Assembly: GCF_019669965.1 (NCBI RefSeq)
Contig: NZ_AP019781.1
Location: forward strand, 1,675,092-1,739,091
Origin: Methanoculleus chikugoensis
GTDB lineage: Archaea > Halobacteriota > Methanomicrobia > Methanomicrobiales > Methanoculleaceae
Direction of reading: 5' to 3'
DNA: 64,000 nucleotides
How positions within the stretch are numbered: the stretch's first letter is position 1; every line of letters begins with the position of its first letter. The position numbers and the translations under genes were made by a program. Below the pieces are notes generated by a model. It did no database searches and was not told where the DNA came from. It saw only the letters and a list, made by a program, of their open reading frames with translations. This document shows positions 16,616 to 24,302 of this stretch, one piece after another.

Positions 16616-17722
16616 TCACCCCATCAGTTCCCCGAGACGCCCGACCGCGCGGGAGAGGTTCTCCCGGGAGGTCGCGTAGCTGAAGCGCGCGTACTCGGGT
16701 GCCCTCGAACCGAATGCCTCGCCCGGCACAATGATGACGCCAGCATCGATGGCCTTCTCGATAAGGTTTCGCCCCATCGGGACGAACATGTAGAACGCAC
16801 CTTCCGGCCGGGGGAAATCGAACCCGAGACCGGTCAGCCCGTCGTAGAGGAGGTCGCGTCGGGCGCGGTACTCATTGCGCATCCGCACGACCGGCTCCTG
16901 GTCGCCGGTGTATGCGGCGAGCGCGGCATACTGCGAGATCGAGGTCGCGCACGCCTGGGCGTACTGGTGCACCTTGAGGAACTCCGGGATGTAATCCTCG
17001 GGTGCTGCAAGGTAGCCGACCCGCCACCCGGTCATGGCGTAGGTCTTGCTCGCGGCGTTGACGGTGATGACGTCGTCGCCGAACCGGGCCGCGCTGAAGT
17101 GTTCTTTCTCGTAGACGAAGTGCTCGTAGACCTCGTCGGAGACGACGGTGACCTTACGATCGTTTGCATACTCCACGAGGGCGCGGATCGACTCCTCGCT
17201 CTCGACCGCGCCCGTCGGGTTTGCGGGAGAGTTCAGGACGAAGATCCGTGCACCGTCCATCTGCTCCTTCGCCCGTTCAACGTCAATGTGCAGGGTCGCG
17301 TCGAGCCCGACGCCCTCGGGCTTTCCGCCGGCAATGGTCGCAAGGGCGGCATAGGAGACGAACCCCGGGTCGGTGAAGAGGACGCGGTCGCCCGGGTCGA
17401 CGAGCGCCTCCATCACGAGGTGGAGCGCCTCGCTTCCTCCCGCCGTGACCAGGATCTGCTCCGGCCGGCAGGCGAGGCTGTTCTCGCGCGCGAGTTTCTC
17501 GCAGATAGCCTCCCGGAGTTCAATGATCCCGGCATTCGGGGTGTAGCCGGTTCTCCCCTCCCTGATGGCGCTGATCGCGGCCATCTTGATGTGATCGGGC
17601 GTATCGAAGTCCGGCTGTCCGATGCCGAGGTTGATCGCGTCCGGGCCTCCGGCTTCGAAGAGTTTGCGGATCCCCGACATCTCCACGCTTTTGACCCGGT
17701 CGGCATACCTGTGTTCGTTCAT
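16616..17722 (-). CDS. class I/II pyridoxal-phosphate aminotransferase
   Basis: Protein of 368 residues of fold-type I. The PLP lysine is K226 in SKTYAMTGWRVGY; N168 in NSPANPTG and D196 in VVSDEVYE bind the cofactor. The family (AspC/AlaT-like) transfers amino groups between amino acids and 2-oxoacids; archaeal members are often annotated aspartate aminotransferase, but specificity cannot be assigned. It sits between hxlB (7-nt gap) and the M42 peptidase (7-nt gap), so all three are almost certainly one transcript. Confidence 0.92.
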   Translation of the reverse strand: MNEHRYADRVKSVEMSGIRKLFEAGGPDAINLGIGQPDFDTPDHIKMAAISAIREGRTGYTPNAGIIELREAICEKLARENSLACRPEQILVTAGGSEALHLVMEALVDPGDRVLFTDPGFVSYAALATIAGGKPEGVGLDATLHIDVERAKEQMDGARIFVLNSPANPTGAVESEESIRALVEYANDRKVTVVSDEVYEHFVYEKEHFSAARFGDDVITVNAASKTYAMTGWRVGYLAAPEDYIPEFLKVHQYAQACATSISQYAALAAYTGDQEPVVRMRNEYRARRDLLYDGLTGLGFDFPRPEGAFYMFVPMGRNLIEKAIDAGVIIVPGEAFGSRAPEYARFSYATSRENLSRAVGRLGELMG

Positions 17723-17729
17723 GATTACC

Positions 17730-18329
17730 TCACTCGATGTTCGCGTGGCGGCACTGGAGGTCTTCGGGCCGGCACTGGGTGATCTCCATCAGCCGCGATA
17801 TGATCGCGTCCGCAAAGACCATGGCGGTCGTCTCGAAGATGGTGCCGAGCGGCGCGAACGACTTGTGCTCGCCCATCATCTGCCGGATCTCGAACTCCGC
17901 AGACTCGTCGGCCACCTTGTCCCGCTGACTCTCGATGATGACGATGCAGTCGGCGATACGCCCGATCCGCGAGTCTTTCTTTGACGTGATGAGGCAGATC
18001 CTCCCGCCGATCTCCTTTGCGGTCTCCGAGATATCCGCAACCGTCTTGGTCGCGCCGGATCCGGAGAAGACGATAATGACGTCTCCCGGCTTCATGGCCG
18101 GGGTCACGGTCTCCCCGACGACGAATGCGGAGAGCCCGAGGTGCATCAGGCGCATGGCAAACGATTTCGCTACAAGCCCGGAGCGCCCGGCGCCCATGGT
18201 GTAGATGCGGTTTGCGTTCAGGATCTCGGCGAGAAGCATATCGATCTCGTCGTCGGACATCACGTCCGCTATCGTCCTGATCTTGGTCGCCATCAACCGC
18301 ATCATGTTCTTAACCGGGTGATTTGTCAT
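17730..18329 (-). CDS. hxlB: 6-phospho-3-hexuloisomerase (SIS domain)
   Basis: Protein of about 199 residues. It interconverts D-arabino-hex-3-ulose 6-phosphate and fructose 6-phosphate, in archaea as part of the reversed ribulose-monophosphate route that supplies pentose phosphates. The SIS domain is shown by IYTMGAGRSGLVAKSFAMRL and by VGETVTPAMKPGDVIIVFSG. I chose the ATG at 18329 (MTNHPVKN); an upstream ATG at 18365 would add 12 residues. The hexulose-phosphate synthase partner is not in the window. It is the first gene of the operon with the aminotransferase and M42 peptidase. Confidence 0.85.
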   Translation of the reverse strand: MTNHPVKNMMRLMATKIRTIADVMSDDEIDMLLAEILNANRIYTMGAGRSGLVAKSFAMRLMHLGLSAFVVGETVTPAMKPGDVIIVFSGSGATKTVADISETAKEIGGRICLITSKKDSRIGRIADCIVIIESQRDKVADESAEFEIRQMMGEHKSFAPLGTIFETTAMVFADAIISRLMEITQCRPEDLQCRHANIE

Positions 18330-18869
18330 CGTAATTCCGTTATTAAGTTTCACCAGATCATACATTAGAATATCCCAGACGCCCCGTGACGGGGGCGGCC
18401 GCCCTCTTCCCCCCGGGTTCGCCGGGACACGGCACAGGAGGGGACGGTAATTGCCGAAAATGGGGACAGCAACCATTATCCCGCAGAGAGGGGGTCGCGG
18501 GTTTCGTCCGGCCGCCCGGCGGATCGGATATCGGTTAAATCGGGCAATAAATCCAATACCGACGCAATAAACCCGCAATATATCATCCATCCACCACGGC
18601 AGATCGCTTCTGGAGATGCAAAAGGCTATTGTGGATGATTGCAAAATACATACAAAATTCGGCACGACGCTCCGGCCGCAACAGGAGGATTACAGCTGTC
18701 AGAACTCATTTTTGCAGCACCACACCCCAATTTCGACGCCCCATTGCGCCGATGCGGGTAAATTCTCCCGGATATGGAGCGGATCAGGGATTACGCGGGC
18801 CTGCCGTTCCCCGCAACCATATGCGGGGGGGCGCACGGCGGGACTCAAGGGACGACAAGAGGTAACAGG
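18330..18869. promoter_or_regulatory. divergent promoter region hxlB / lhr
   Basis: About 500 nt between divergent genes with no supported ORF. An aatatatc element near 18577 could serve as a TATA box for either direction. AGGAGG at 18680-18690 is a strong ribosome-binding-like sequence but is not followed by a standard start codon of a plausible gene. Confidence 0.3.
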
Positions 18870-21488
18870 ATGGAGAAGCGGCCGGAAAGGCATTCGAACG
18901 AGGAGATCCTCGATCTCCTCGACGAGAACGCACGGGAATGGTGCATACGAAGACTGGACGGGCGGTTCACCCCGCCGCAGCGGATGGCAGTCCCGCTCAT
19001 CCACGAGAGAAAGAACGTCCTCATCTGTTCGCCGACCGGGTCGGGAAAAACCCTCTCGGCGTTTCTTGCAATCATCGACGACCTCTTCGTCCGGGCACGG
19101 GCAGGAGTACTCGAAGACAGCGTCTACTGCCTTTATGTCTCGCCGCTCAAGTCGCTTGCAAACGACATCCACAAGAACCTCAGCCAGCCGCTCGACGGGA
19201 TCGCCGAGGTTGCCCGCGAGCGCGGGATCGACCACACCCCGCTCCGCCACGCCATCCGGCACGGGGACGTCTCGCGGGCGGATAAGGCAAAGATGGCGCG
19301 AAGACCCCCGCACATCCTCAACATCACCCCCGAGACCCTCGGGATCCTCTTGAACTCCCCGAAGTTCCGCGAGAATCTCCGGACGGTCCGGTGGGTTGTC
19401 GTCGACGAGATCCACTCCCTCGCGGGCTCGAAACGCGGCGTGCACCTCTCGGTGAGCCTTGAACGGCTCGAAGAACTGGTGAAGGAGACCGGCGGCGGTT
19501 TTACCCGGATAGGCTGCTCGGCGACGATCGAACCCCTCGCCGAGGTCGGCCAATTCCTGGTCGGCGCCGGACGCGAGGTGGAGATCGTCGACACCCGGTT
19601 CGCGCGGGAGTTCGACCTCAAACTCCTCTGTCCGGTTCCCGATCTCATCGACACCACTCCCGAAGACCTATCGCGGCATCTTTATTCGACGATCCACCGT
19701 CTCGTCCAGGAGCACAGCAACACGCTCGTCTTCACGAACACCAGGAACGGTGCCGAACGGATCCTCCACAACCTCCGCGTCCGCTACCCCGAATGGTACA
19801 CGGAGGAGAACACAGGCTGCCACCACGGCTCGATGGGGACGGAGGGGAGGCTCTCCGTCGAGGAGCGGCTCAAATCAGGGAGGGTGAAGGTGGTGACGAC
19901 CTCGACGTCGCTCGAACTCGGGGTCGACATGCCGCACGTCGACCTCGTCCTCCAGGTAGGCTCCCCGAAATCCGTCGCGGCGCTCCTCCAGCGGGTCGGG
20001 CGGGCCGGCCACCGCCTCGGCGAGGTGGTGAAGGGGCGGATCGTCGTCCTCGACCGGGACGAACTCGTCGAGTGCGCGGTGATGCTCCGGGAGGGGCAGA
20101 ACGGGTTCGTAGACCGGATCCACATCCCGGAGAACTGCCTCGACGTTCTCACGCAGCACGTCTTCGGGATGGCGCTCGACGGGGAGGCGCAGATCGATGG
20201 GATGCTCGAGATTATTCGCCGGTCGTACTGCTATCGGGACCTCGAGGAGGAAGACCTGATGAGCGTCGTCCGCTACCTCGCCGGGGAGTACGCAGGGCTC
20301 GAGGAGCGGCGGATCTACGCGAAGATCTGGCACGACGAGGAGACCGGGACGGTGCGAAAGCGGGGGCGGAACGCCCGGATGATCTACTTCCTCAACTCCG
20401 GGACGATCCCCGACGAGTTCTCCTGCGACGTCCTCACCCGTGACGGGATCTTTGCCGGCAACCTGGACGAGAAGTACCTGGAGCGGATGAACAAGGGCGA
20501 CGTTTTCGTCCTCGGCGGGCGGCGCTACCGGTTCGCCTACCGCCGGGGCGGGAAACTCTACGTCGACCCGACGACCGACCGGCCGACGATCCCGAGCTGG
20601 TTCTCGGAGAAACTCCCGCTCTCGTTCGATCTCGGGCTCCACGTCCTCCGGTTCAAGGAGATGATGCTTCGCGCGATGGCGAGGGGGGAGACGGAAGAGA
20701 TCGTCGAGGATCTCCTCGCCGAGTATCCCATCGACGAGAACAGCGCCCGGAGCATCTGCGCGATCTTCGAGCAGCAGGTGCTTTATCTGGGCGACGAAGC
20801 CGTCCCGACGTTGAACCGGATCGTCGTTGAGGAGCAGGTCGATCAAGAGAACCATCGCAGGCTCTACTACTTCATGACCAACTACGGGCTGCGGTTCAAC
20901 GACGGGTTCTCGCGGATCGTCGCCTTCACGATCGCACGGGACGTGACGACGAACGTCTCGGTCGGGATCAGCGATACCGGGTTTCTGGTCTCGATCCCCC
21001 TCGAGAAACGGGCCGACCCCGCACGCATCCTCCGGGCTATCCGGGCCGACGAGTGCAACGAGATCCTCGAGGAGGCCGTCGGGGACACCCAGCTCTTAAA
21101 ACGGGTCTTCCGGATCAACGCCGCCCGGTCGTTCATGATCCTCCGTAACTACATGGGCAGGCGGAGGAGCGCCCGGCGCCAGCAGGTGAGCGCCGATATG
21201 CTGATCTCGTTTGCCAAACGGCTCCCCGGGTTCGCCGTGATGCGGGAGACCTACCGGGAGGTGATCGAGGATCGGTTCGAGGCGGAGAACATCCGGCGGA
21301 TCGTCGACGGGATCGGTGCCGGTGAGATCGAGGTCGTCCTGACCCGCACCGCGTCCCCGAGCCCGCTCGCGTTCGGGATCGCGACGCTCGGCGTCTCCGA
21401 TGCGGTCTACGCGCAGGACAAACTCTCGATGCTCCGCGAGTTCCAGCGCCGGGTGATGAGCAGCATCGGCGGCGAGGCGGCGGCATGA
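18870..21488 (+). CDS. lhr: Lhr-type superfamily 2 helicase
   Basis: Protein of 872 residues, the length of archaeal Lhr-core enzymes. Motifs in order: Q-motif region FTPPQRMAV, Walker A SPTGSGKT with K60, motif Ib TPETLGILL, DEIH at 179-182, SAT in CSATI, then in RecA2 TTSTSLELGVDMPHVD and QRVGRAGHR. The winged-helix and Lhr-specific C-terminal domains follow. It unwinds DNA or DNA-RNA hybrids 3'-5' in repair or restart. The ATG at 18870 has AGAGGT upstream and is preferred over an ATG at 18774. The 3' end overlaps the phosphoesterase gene by 4 nt. Confidence 0.93.
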   Translation: MEKRPERHSNEEILDLLDENAREWCIRRLDGRFTPPQRMAVPLIHERKNVLICSPTGSGKTLSAFLAIIDDLFVRARAGVLEDSVYCLYVSPLKSLANDIHKNLSQPLDGIAEVARERGIDHTPLRHAIRHGDVSRADKAKMARRPPHILNITPETLGILLNSPKFRENLRTVRWVVVDEIHSLAGSKRGVHLSVSLERLEELVKETGGGFTRIGCSATIEPLAEVGQFLVGAGREVEIVDTRFAREFDLKLLCPVPDLIDTTPEDLSRHLYSTIHRLVQEHSNTLVFTNTRNGAERILHNLRVRYPEWYTEENTGCHHGSMGTEGRLSVEERLKSGRVKVVTTSTSLELGVDMPHVDLVLQVGSPKSVAALLQRVGRAGHRLGEVVKGRIVVLDRDELVECAVMLREGQNGFVDRIHIPENCLDVLTQHVFGMALDGEAQIDGMLEIIRRSYCYRDLEEEDLMSVVRYLAGEYAGLEERRIYAKIWHDEETGTVRKRGRNARMIYFLNSGTIPDEFSCDVLTRDGIFAGNLDEKYLERMNKGDVFVLGGRRYRFAYRRGGKLYVDPTTDRPTIPSWFSEKLPLSFDLGLHVLRFKEMMLRAMARGETEEIVEDLLAEYPIDENSARSICAIFEQQVLYLGDEAVPTLNRIVVEEQVDQENHRRLYYFMTNYGLRFNDGFSRIVAFTIARDVTTNVSVGISDTGFLVSIPLEKRADPARILRAIRADECNEILEEAVGDTQLLKRVFRINAARSFMILRNYMGRRRSARRQQVSADMLISFAKRLPGFAVMRETYREVIEDRFEAENIRRIVDGIGAGEIEVVLTRTASPSPLAFGIATLGVSDAVYAQDKLSMLREFQRRVMSSIGGEAAA

Positions 21489-22201
21489 ACGCGGTCACGG
21501 AGACCGAACTCCTATCCCGGTTCGGTTTTTATAAGGGCGCGCTCTACGTCAGGGAGGAGTCCCTCTGCGTCGTCTCCGACGTCCATATCGGGCTTGCAGA
21601 GGCGCTCTACCGGCAGGGGCTCCACTTCCCGCTCCACGAGGAGGAGACGCTGCTCGAGCGGTTCGAGGCGATCCTCGGCCGGTTCAAGCCGGGGGTCTTC
21701 GTACTCGGCGGAGACATCTTCCACGCCTTCGATCGGGTGAGCCGGGATGTGAAGGAGACGTTTGAGACGATCCTCGCGACGCTCCGGGCGGAGTGCGAGG
21801 TCGTCCTCGTCCGGGGATCGCACGACGTCATGCTGCCGACGATCCGGGGAGGGACGGTCGAGCGCTACGACCGCGGCGGCTACACGGTGGTTCACGGCGA
21901 TCAGGCGGTCGACGACCACGGGACGCTCATCATCGGCCACGACCACCCGGCGATCGAGATCGATCTCGCCCGGTTCCCCTGCTTCCTCTACGGCGAGGGC
22001 GTGGTGCGCGGGAACGACCTCATCGTATTGCCGGCCTATAACCCGCTCTCTCCGGGCGTCACGATCAACTACGCAAAGAGCCGCGACTTCCTCTCGCCCG
22101 TCCTCCGCCGCGTGGATGCAGGCGCCCTGCAACCGGTGGTGGAGGTCGACGGCGAGACGGTCGTCCTCCCGCCGCTCGCGGGCATCCGGCGGTTTGCATA
22201 A
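21485..22201 (+). CDS. Lhr-linked calcineurin-like phosphoesterase (COG1407/PdeM type)
   Basis: Protein of 238 residues with the dinuclear metallophosphoesterase motifs D32-x-H34 (VVSDVHIGLAEAL), GGDIFHAFD, GSHD, HGDQ and GHDHPAI. In bacteria related phosphoesterases (PdeM) are encoded next to Lhr-like helicases and act as nucleases in DNA damage response; the same pairing here suggests a joint nucleic acid processing role. The start codon overlaps the lhr stop (ATGA), implying coupled translation and near-equal amounts of both proteins. The substrate has not been shown for the archaeal branch. Confidence 0.88.
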   Translation: MNAVTETELLSRFGFYKGALYVREESLCVVSDVHIGLAEALYRQGLHFPLHEEETLLERFEAILGRFKPGVFVLGGDIFHAFDRVSRDVKETFETILATLRAECEVVLVRGSHDVMLPTIRGGTVERYDRGGYTVVHGDQAVDDHGTLIIGHDHPAIEIDLARFPCFLYGEGVVRGNDLIVLPAYNPLSPGVTINYAKSRDFLSPVLRRVDAGALQPVVEVDGETVVLPPLAGIRRFA

Positions 22202-22244
22202 GATTACGCCGCCGGGACCAGGACACTCATTCAAAACTTATCGA

Positions 22245-22425
22245 GTTTTCATGCGAAGGACGACGGCCCTTCGGCCTGTCGCCCTTCGCGGCTTCGCGTC
22301 TTTCGCGTGAGGCCGTATTGTTACCCATCCCGGTTATCTTACGCGAGGCCGCGAAGGGCGACTTCCCCGCAGGGTGCGACGGAGACAGCCGGCATCTCCA
22401 GATTTGACGGCTTCGCATGAGACAT
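22245..22425. repeat. dispersed CTTCGCGTGAG repeat, copy 1
   Basis: The gap after the phosphoesterase gene contains gcccttcgcggcttcgcg, tttcgcgtgaggccg and the inverse cgcgaggccgcgaaggg, plus cttccccgcagggtgcgac. The same words recur at four other intergenic sites in this window. The opposing orientation of TTCGCG and CGCGAA words would fold into long imperfect hairpins. Confidence 0.7.
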
Positions 22426-22500
22426 CAGCGCCCCCTCAGGGAAAATGGGAAAACGGGGGTGTGAAACAGTCCTGTAGCACCGCGATAACCTACGAAAGGC

Positions 22501-23100
22501 TTACTTCCCCCTCCGGATGACTCTTCCGAAGGAGAACGGTGTCGGGCCCGGCACGGTTGCCGGAAACGTCCCCTCCGCCGCCCGCCGAACGTCCTCGATC
22601 GAGTAGAACGCCCTGGGGTTGAACTCATGGATGGCGTCCTCCACGTCGCGCATGTTTTTGCGCTTGACCACCGAGAAGATCACCTTGCCCGGCCCCTGCT
22701 TCCCGTGGGCGTCGAGGACGGTCACCCCGTAGCCTGCGGCGCGGAGGTAGTCGATAAGGTTCGTCGCGTCGCGCTGCGTGATGATCCGGATGAGCGCGAG
22801 CCCCATCGCCAGCCGCTCCTCGACAAGCATCCCGACGTAGTTCCCGGTGGCGAACCCGGCCGCGTAGGCGAAGTAGTTGAGAGGGTTCGTGAGGTTCTGA
22901 AAGATCTGGCCGACGGCAATGATCCAGATGAAGACCTCGACGAACCCGAGGATAGGGGCGACCACCTTCATCCCGCGGGAGACGAAGATGATCCGCATCG
23001 TCCCGATGGTGACGTCGCAGATGCGTGCGAGAAAGATGAAGACCGGGACGACGACCAGGGAGAAGAACTCCGGGTCGATACCTGGGACGGCACCGAGCAT
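22501..23100 (-). CDS. UPF0316 (DUF5698/DUF2179) membrane protein
   Basis: Protein of 199 residues with three hydrophobic segments in the first half ([50 protein letters not shown]) followed by a cytosolic DUF2179-like domain from about residue 100 ([38 protein letters not shown]). This arrangement is that of UPF0316. DUF2179 domains are thought to bind small ligands in membrane regulators or transporters; no function is established. It is monocistronic, followed by the repeat element. Confidence 0.85.
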   Translation of the reverse strand: MLGAVPGIDPEFFSLVVVPVFIFLARICDVTIGTMRIIFVSRGMKVVAPILGFVEVFIWIIAVGQIFQNLTNPLNYFAYAAGFATGNYVGMLVEERLAMGLALIRIITQRDATNLIDYLRAAGYGVTVLDAHGKQGPGKVIFSVVKRKNMRDVEDAIHEFNPRAFYSIEDVRRAAEGTFPATVPGPTPFSFGRVIRRGK

Positions 23101-23486
23101 GGATCATGGTTGACGAGCAGGCGATATATTATTATCCATATTCAAATATATGCCGGATGCAAAAGATCCCATAAAACCAATATTTGGAGATATCAGTTGA
23201 AAATGACGGGAGAACGGGAGAGTCCGACACGCAGATCGTACGGAAGGGCGCGGTACCCGGATCTTCGCCCGCTTCCCGAACAGGGTAACTCCTCCCGTCG
23301 GCGCCGGAAGCGGCCGGGGATCCGCCCGCCGTACGTGCGAACGCATGAGCACCGTGAGATCGTCGTAAACCGCATTCCAACCACGTTTTCAGCCGATTTC
23401 TCCCTACAGCCGGGGTTAGTGCCGGAACCACCATGAGATAACCTTATGGCATCAGAGTCCAATCAGGCACAGTGTGGTGATATGCC
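23101..23486. other. intergenic region, nothing supported
   Basis: An AT-rich stretch (23125-23200) probably holds the promoter of the UPF0316 gene; the remainder to 23486 has no protein-like frame that I can support on either strand. Confidence 0.4.
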
Positions 23487-23618
23487 ATGCCGAAATGCTA
23501 CAGCTGCGGAGCGGAGATCAACCCGAAGAAGACGCGATGTCCCAGGTGCGGGGCAAAAGTAGAGGCAGGGACCGGAGAACAACCACAACAAGCGGGAGTT
23601 ACAAGGGGGCGACGGTAA
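23487..23618 (+). CDS. small zinc-ribbon protein
   Basis: A 43-residue frame beginning MPKCYSCGAEINPKK and continuing TRCPRCGAK. Two C-x2-C knuckles 12-13 residues apart make a classic zinc ribbon; the tail is Gly/Gln rich. The ATG at 23487 has GTGGTGAT just upstream. Such mini zinc ribbons are common in methanogens and of unknown role, perhaps binding nucleic acid or protein. It is easily missed because of its length. Confidence 0.65.
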   Translation: MPKCYSCGAEINPKKTRCPRCGAKVEAGTGEQPQQAGVTRGRR

Positions 23619-23651
23619 AGACCCCTTAAAACCCTCTCACCGGACCTTTTT

Positions 23652-24302
23652 TTATTCTTCGTGCTCTTCTTCCACCCGGTAACGCGGGGATGTGCGCCAC
23701 CAGTAGTAGACCTCATAGGCCAGCAACGCGAGCAGCACCGCGCAGGCGCCGAAGAAGAAGCCCATCACGATATCGTGGGCCGGCAGCGCCCCGGCGCCGT
23801 CCAGGGCAGGAACGGGAGACTGGAGCGTCGAGACATCCTCTCCGGTGCCGCCTGCGTATTTATCCCCATTCTCGGTCATCAGCCTTGAAACGGGCGTAGA
23901 ACCGCCGAACGGCAGCACCGCCGGGAGGATTGACCAGAGCCCGATGCTCGCGAGGACGACGACCCCAAAGAGCGTTGCGTACTTCTGCAGCACCGACCGG
24001 AGATCGCTTGCCGGGGGCGCGATGATGAGAACCTGGTTCGCGAGCCCGTAGACCTTCACTTCACGCCCCTTCTCGCTCCAGCGGGTCTCCATGACCTCAA
24101 GGAGCCCGGCGTCGAGAAGGTTCTCAATATGGTAAGAAGCGGTGGTGATGGGGATCTTCATCCGCCGGGCGACCTCCGACGACGTCAGCGGCCCGCCGCC
24201 GAAGGCCTGGATGATCGTGTTTGCCGTCTGGCTCGCCATCGCCCGGGCGATCTTCTGTGCCCGTTCATCACCCGGCTGGACAACTACAACATCATTCGCC
24301 AT
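23652..24302 (-). CDS. ArsR-like winged-helix regulator with membrane anchor
   Basis: Protein of about 216 residues. An N-terminal winged helix (SQTANTIIQAFGGGPLTSSE, RRMKIPITTASYHIENLLDA, beta-wing near GREVKVYGLAN) is followed by two membrane segments, VVVLASIGLWSILPAVLPF and DIVMGFFFGACAVLLALLAY, separated by a roughly 60-residue loop. This is a membrane-tethered one-component regulator; its signal is unknown. The ATG at 24302 overlaps the last 11 nt of alaS, so it is co-transcribed with alaS and translated from an overlapping start. Confidence 0.82.
   Translation of the reverse strand: MANDVVVVQPGDERAQKIARAMASQTANTIIQAFGGGPLTSSEVARRMKIPITTASYHIENLLDAGLLEVMETRWSEKGREVKVYGLANQVLIIAPPASDLRSVLQKYATLFGVVVLASIGLWSILPAVLPFGGSTPVSRLMTENGDKYAGGTGEDVSTLQSPVPALDGAGALPAHDIVMGFFFGACAVLLALLAYEVYYWWRTSPRYRVEEEHEE

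Noticed and set aside
18616-18869. Longer N-terminal extensions or a leader peptide before lhr
   Set aside because: Extensions upstream of 18870 have no conserved features and the start at 18870 has its own AGAGGT; the AGGAGG near 18685 precedes no normal start codon.
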